Below, one piece after another: positions 61,554 through 64,000 of a stretch of DNA of 64,000 bases (position 1 is the stretch's first letter; the number at the start of each line of letters is the position of its first letter). The notes beneath the pieces were generated by a model. It saw only the letters and a program-made list of their open reading frames with translations. It searched no databases and was not told the DNA's origin. The stretch comes from Citrus sinensis (lineage: Eukaryota > Streptophyta > Magnoliopsida > Sapindales > Rutaceae): contig NC_068564.1 in the NCBI RefSeq assembly GCF_022201045.2, positions 26,317,001-26,381,000 on the forward strand. Reading direction: 5' to 3'. Made by a program: the position numbers and the translations under genes.

Positions 61554-62666
61554 ATGTTTAATTTCAACTGTGACACATCATAAATTTCAGTTTGGTTAAT
61601 TTGGTCATAAAGCTCATAGTGATACTTTTCTCTCCAAGAAATCTAATCAAAATGAACAAAAATAACTTGAATCAGAAAATGATCTCAAAAGATCAAACCT
61701 AAATTAACAACAGAAAAGGGAAAATTCGGGGAAATGCTTAGGATTCATGTTGAATCTACACAAACATAGAGTTCATTTTTCAAAATTAATGTACATTCTT
61801 GCATTAAAAAAGAAAAAGAAAAAAATTTGAAAAGAAAAATAACGACAGAAAATTAATCTAATATCACATAAACATACATGATGATCATCAGATAAATATC
61901 AGCAGAACAGATTTATCACTCTCTAGAATACATCGAGATATAAAATTTTTTTTTTTTTGGGATAAATATGATATACAGAGAAATTTTGTGTCACTATGCG
62001 GTTACTGCATGTGTTGGGCACGCAGAAAGGAGTAGAACACCAACACTGCCAGGTAATAATAAGAAGTTGAAAAATAATGTTGTTGTTAGGATTTGGTGCC
62101 TACGTGGCAATTTCTCTCCTTTTTTTTTTTTTGGGGTTTTGATTGGTGGATCGTTTAATTTGCTTAGGTGCTTCGGTGCTATTACAGTTCCGTCACTCAG
62201 TCACGCTCACGAGTGCGGGCTTCAGGTGGGATTTATGTTGGTGGGCGATGATATTTTGACCTCCTGGAGTCTGAAATCACCATGAAATCTTTTATTTATT
62301 TATTTAGTTTTAATATTAATTTTTAGTAAAATTTTATGGATAATAGTAAAAACATGAATCATATCCTCATCCAATCAAAATAAATACGGAAAAATAAGGA
62401 AAAATATCTACCGTCCATTTGATTTTGTCCATTTTTTTAAAAATACACAAATCTTAATTTTTTTTACTGCACTCCACCTAAAGTAAGGTTTTCTTGCATC
62501 CATCCACCTCCGTTTGCACGTGGTTAAGAAAACTAACGGAAAATTGATCAAATGACCATTTTACCCCAAATATAAAATTATAATTTTGCCCTAAATAAAT
62601 GTAAAAAAAAAAAAAAAAAGAGTGGCTAGCCGAAACCTTACCCCCCAAACTTAGTAAACCCCTCCT
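61554..62666. other. START gene upstream region
   Basis: I searched the minus strand here for the missing homeodomain exons and found none. The region is AT-rich with a poly-T tract near 61947. It separates the START gene from the bromodomain pseudogene and presumably includes the START gene promoter. A poly-A run is at about 62604-62620. Confidence 0.6.
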
Positions 62667-63257
62667 CTATTTTACTATCCTTGCTATGGTGGCCCGAGCC
62701 CCTTGCTTCTTCTTCTTTACAACATTTTCTTTCTTATTCTCTGTCTTAGCCTCCAAAGTATCATGAGAACTAAGCTCATTACCACCAAACTGATGCTTCA
62801 CGTCACCACTCCTACTGCTACTTCTTGAATTTCTCCGCAACGAAACAGACCTCTCTTGGCTCCTCTTCTTCTTAATACCCTTATCCTCAATACCCACAAA
62901 CGAACTATCAACCTTCTTCTCATTCACCTTTGGTTTCTCTTCAACTTCTCTATCCTTTCTATCTCTTTTTTTACCATAAGCATTCTTGGATGTTGCTTTA
63001 ATAGAGCTGCGTCTCCCACACACCACCATTGTTGGACCTCTGTTTAGGTTTAGTAACAGTAATGGGTTTTTGCTTACAAAGCATATCGGTCATTTCTTTA
63101 ATGACTAGGGCCTGGAGGTCTTGTGCTTGAGAGCTTTTTCTGAAGAAAATTACAAAGTTGTTGAATAACAAAAGGAGATCTTTAAAGAATTTTTGGAAAC
63201 AATTGGAGTAAAGTCCTCTGTCAAGCCTGGATTGAATTGTTCCAAGATCAATGTGTT
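62667..63257 (-). pseudogene. Bromodomain-protein pseudogene, 5'-truncated
   Basis: The minus strand from about 63257 encodes the second half of a plant bromodomain: DLGTIQSRLDRGLYSNCF, FKDLLLLFNNFVIFF with the conserved Asn region, then SSQAQDLQALVIKEM. This frame stops at TAA near 62998. The rest of the protein continues in another frame from about 63029 (CGRRSSIKA, EEKPKVNEKKVDSS, SQERSVSLRRNSRSSS, GGNELSSHD) to TAG at 62667, so a frameshift lies near 63020-63030. This order matches the C-terminal part of plant SANT/bromodomain proteins as I remember them (Arabidopsis At2g42150-like). An in-frame TGA precedes the bromodomain half, and no SANT domain or first bromodomain helix is visible upstream to 64000. 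It is a truncated, broken copy. Confidence 0.78.
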
Positions 63258-64000
63258 GTAAACGACGTCATTTGGGGCTGCTTTGTTGAAATGACCGATT
63301 TGCCCCTACGACATCAGTAATGTTATAACGGATTCTAAACGGAAGTAGAAAAGTAAAATAAAACGTAACTCCAAAGAGATTTCAGCAAAAAAATAAAAGA
63401 ATTGTGTATTTTTAAAAAAATAAAAAAAAACGAATGGACAATGAATATTTTTCCGAAAAATAATTTAACGTAAGCTAATTGCAACTTTATAGGCCCAAAA
63501 ACGAAGGTTAAATGATTATCAAAGGGCTTCAATAATGCTTCATAACATTTTATAACCCTCCAAATCGTACGGAAAACTCTCTATGAAATCTGCACAGTTT
63601 CTATTCATGTAAGATAAGCAGTCCACTCTTCTTGTTTAATCGTCACCCTTTCTCCAAAAAAAATAAAAAGGACATTGATCATTCGTCACCCAGCAATGGC
63701 CTATACAGTAGGAGGCTGATTACAGTGTAAGAAATTCAGGTAAGTTTTGTCCAAGACAATAAACCAATTGTTAACTGAATATAAATTAAAAATTTCACAT
63801 AAAAGAAGCTCGAAATGATCACAAAATAAGTATTTCGAACCTTCAAAGTCATGTGGTACAACATTAGGAGGGAATGAAAACTTTTCACTTTTCACTCTAG
63901 GATGTATCTATGTAGTATACAAGTAATAAGATGCTGAGGGTGAAGAAGAAACCGATCAATATCTACTCTGGAAGCTCCAACAAAATCTGGAAACTCATGA
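63258..64000. other. Right-edge DNA, no clear gene
   Basis: AT-rich, with no recognised exon. A minus-strand frame is open from the right edge (63999) to TGA at 63892-63894, only 36 codons (contains FPDFVGASRVDID). It could be the last exon of a gene lying to the right, or chance. Confidence 0.5.

Noticed and set aside
63892..63999. Minus-strand frame open at the right edge
   Set aside because: Only 36 codons and no recognisable family; could be a terminal exon but cannot be supported.

Overview
The window is nuclear DNA of a eudicot plant. Evidence: AT-rich intergenic DNA, many short introns with GT-AG borders, and plant-only families (EIX-type LRR receptor-like protein, early nodulin-like phytocyanin, VUP-type protein, HD-Zip IV-type START protein) interleaved with Ty1/copia elements. 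A rosid, possibly Citrus-like, genome is my guess and cannot be proved from the sequence.

Layout. 1-12101: a decayed copia element lies in a broken LRR receptor-like protein (RLP) copy; an intact RLP gene (8251-11190) follows. Both share coding sequence and about 0.9 kb of 3' flank, so this is the edge of a tandem RLP cluster. A decayed RNase H-domain pseudogene sits just upstream of the intact RLP. 12117-18480 (minus): 11-exon TBC Rab-GAP gene. 18481-25085: gene-poor, with one MITE. 25357-26105 (plus): early nodulin-like protein. 26928-33065 (minus): 15-exon PDI-C type protein disulfide isomerase. 33759-36792 (plus): 8-exon mitochondrial ETF alpha subunit, divergent from the PDI gene across a 0.7-kb shared promoter. 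39281-40138 (minus): 3-exon VUP-like protein. 40139-51117: gene-poor; a 0.8-kb tandem duplication whose two copies are broken by different solo LTRs, one carrying a nested hAT-type MITE. 51123-57310: complete, young copia retrotransposon with a 5-bp target duplication. 57893-61553 (minus): a START/HD-SAD protein of HD-Zip IV type for which no homeodomain can be found. 62667-63257 (minus): 5'-truncated, frameshifted bromodomain-protein pseudogene.

The genes are ordinary housekeeping, trafficking, secretory-pathway and developmental genes with no operon-like logic. From memory, the TBC and PDI-C genes are also near neighbours in Arabidopsis (AT4G27100 and AT4G27080), which suggests conserved microsynteny.

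Most noteworthy: (i) the START protein lacking homeodomain and zipper; (ii) blocks of AACGG/CCGTT palindromes shared by two otherwise different LTR families; (iii) the copia element with a 405-bp internal duplication and no ATG at the natural gag start; (iv) local duplications whose paired copies reveal exact empty sites of mobile elements. Exon coordinates were derived by hand from splice signals, frame continuity and family resemblance. No alignment or database search was run.
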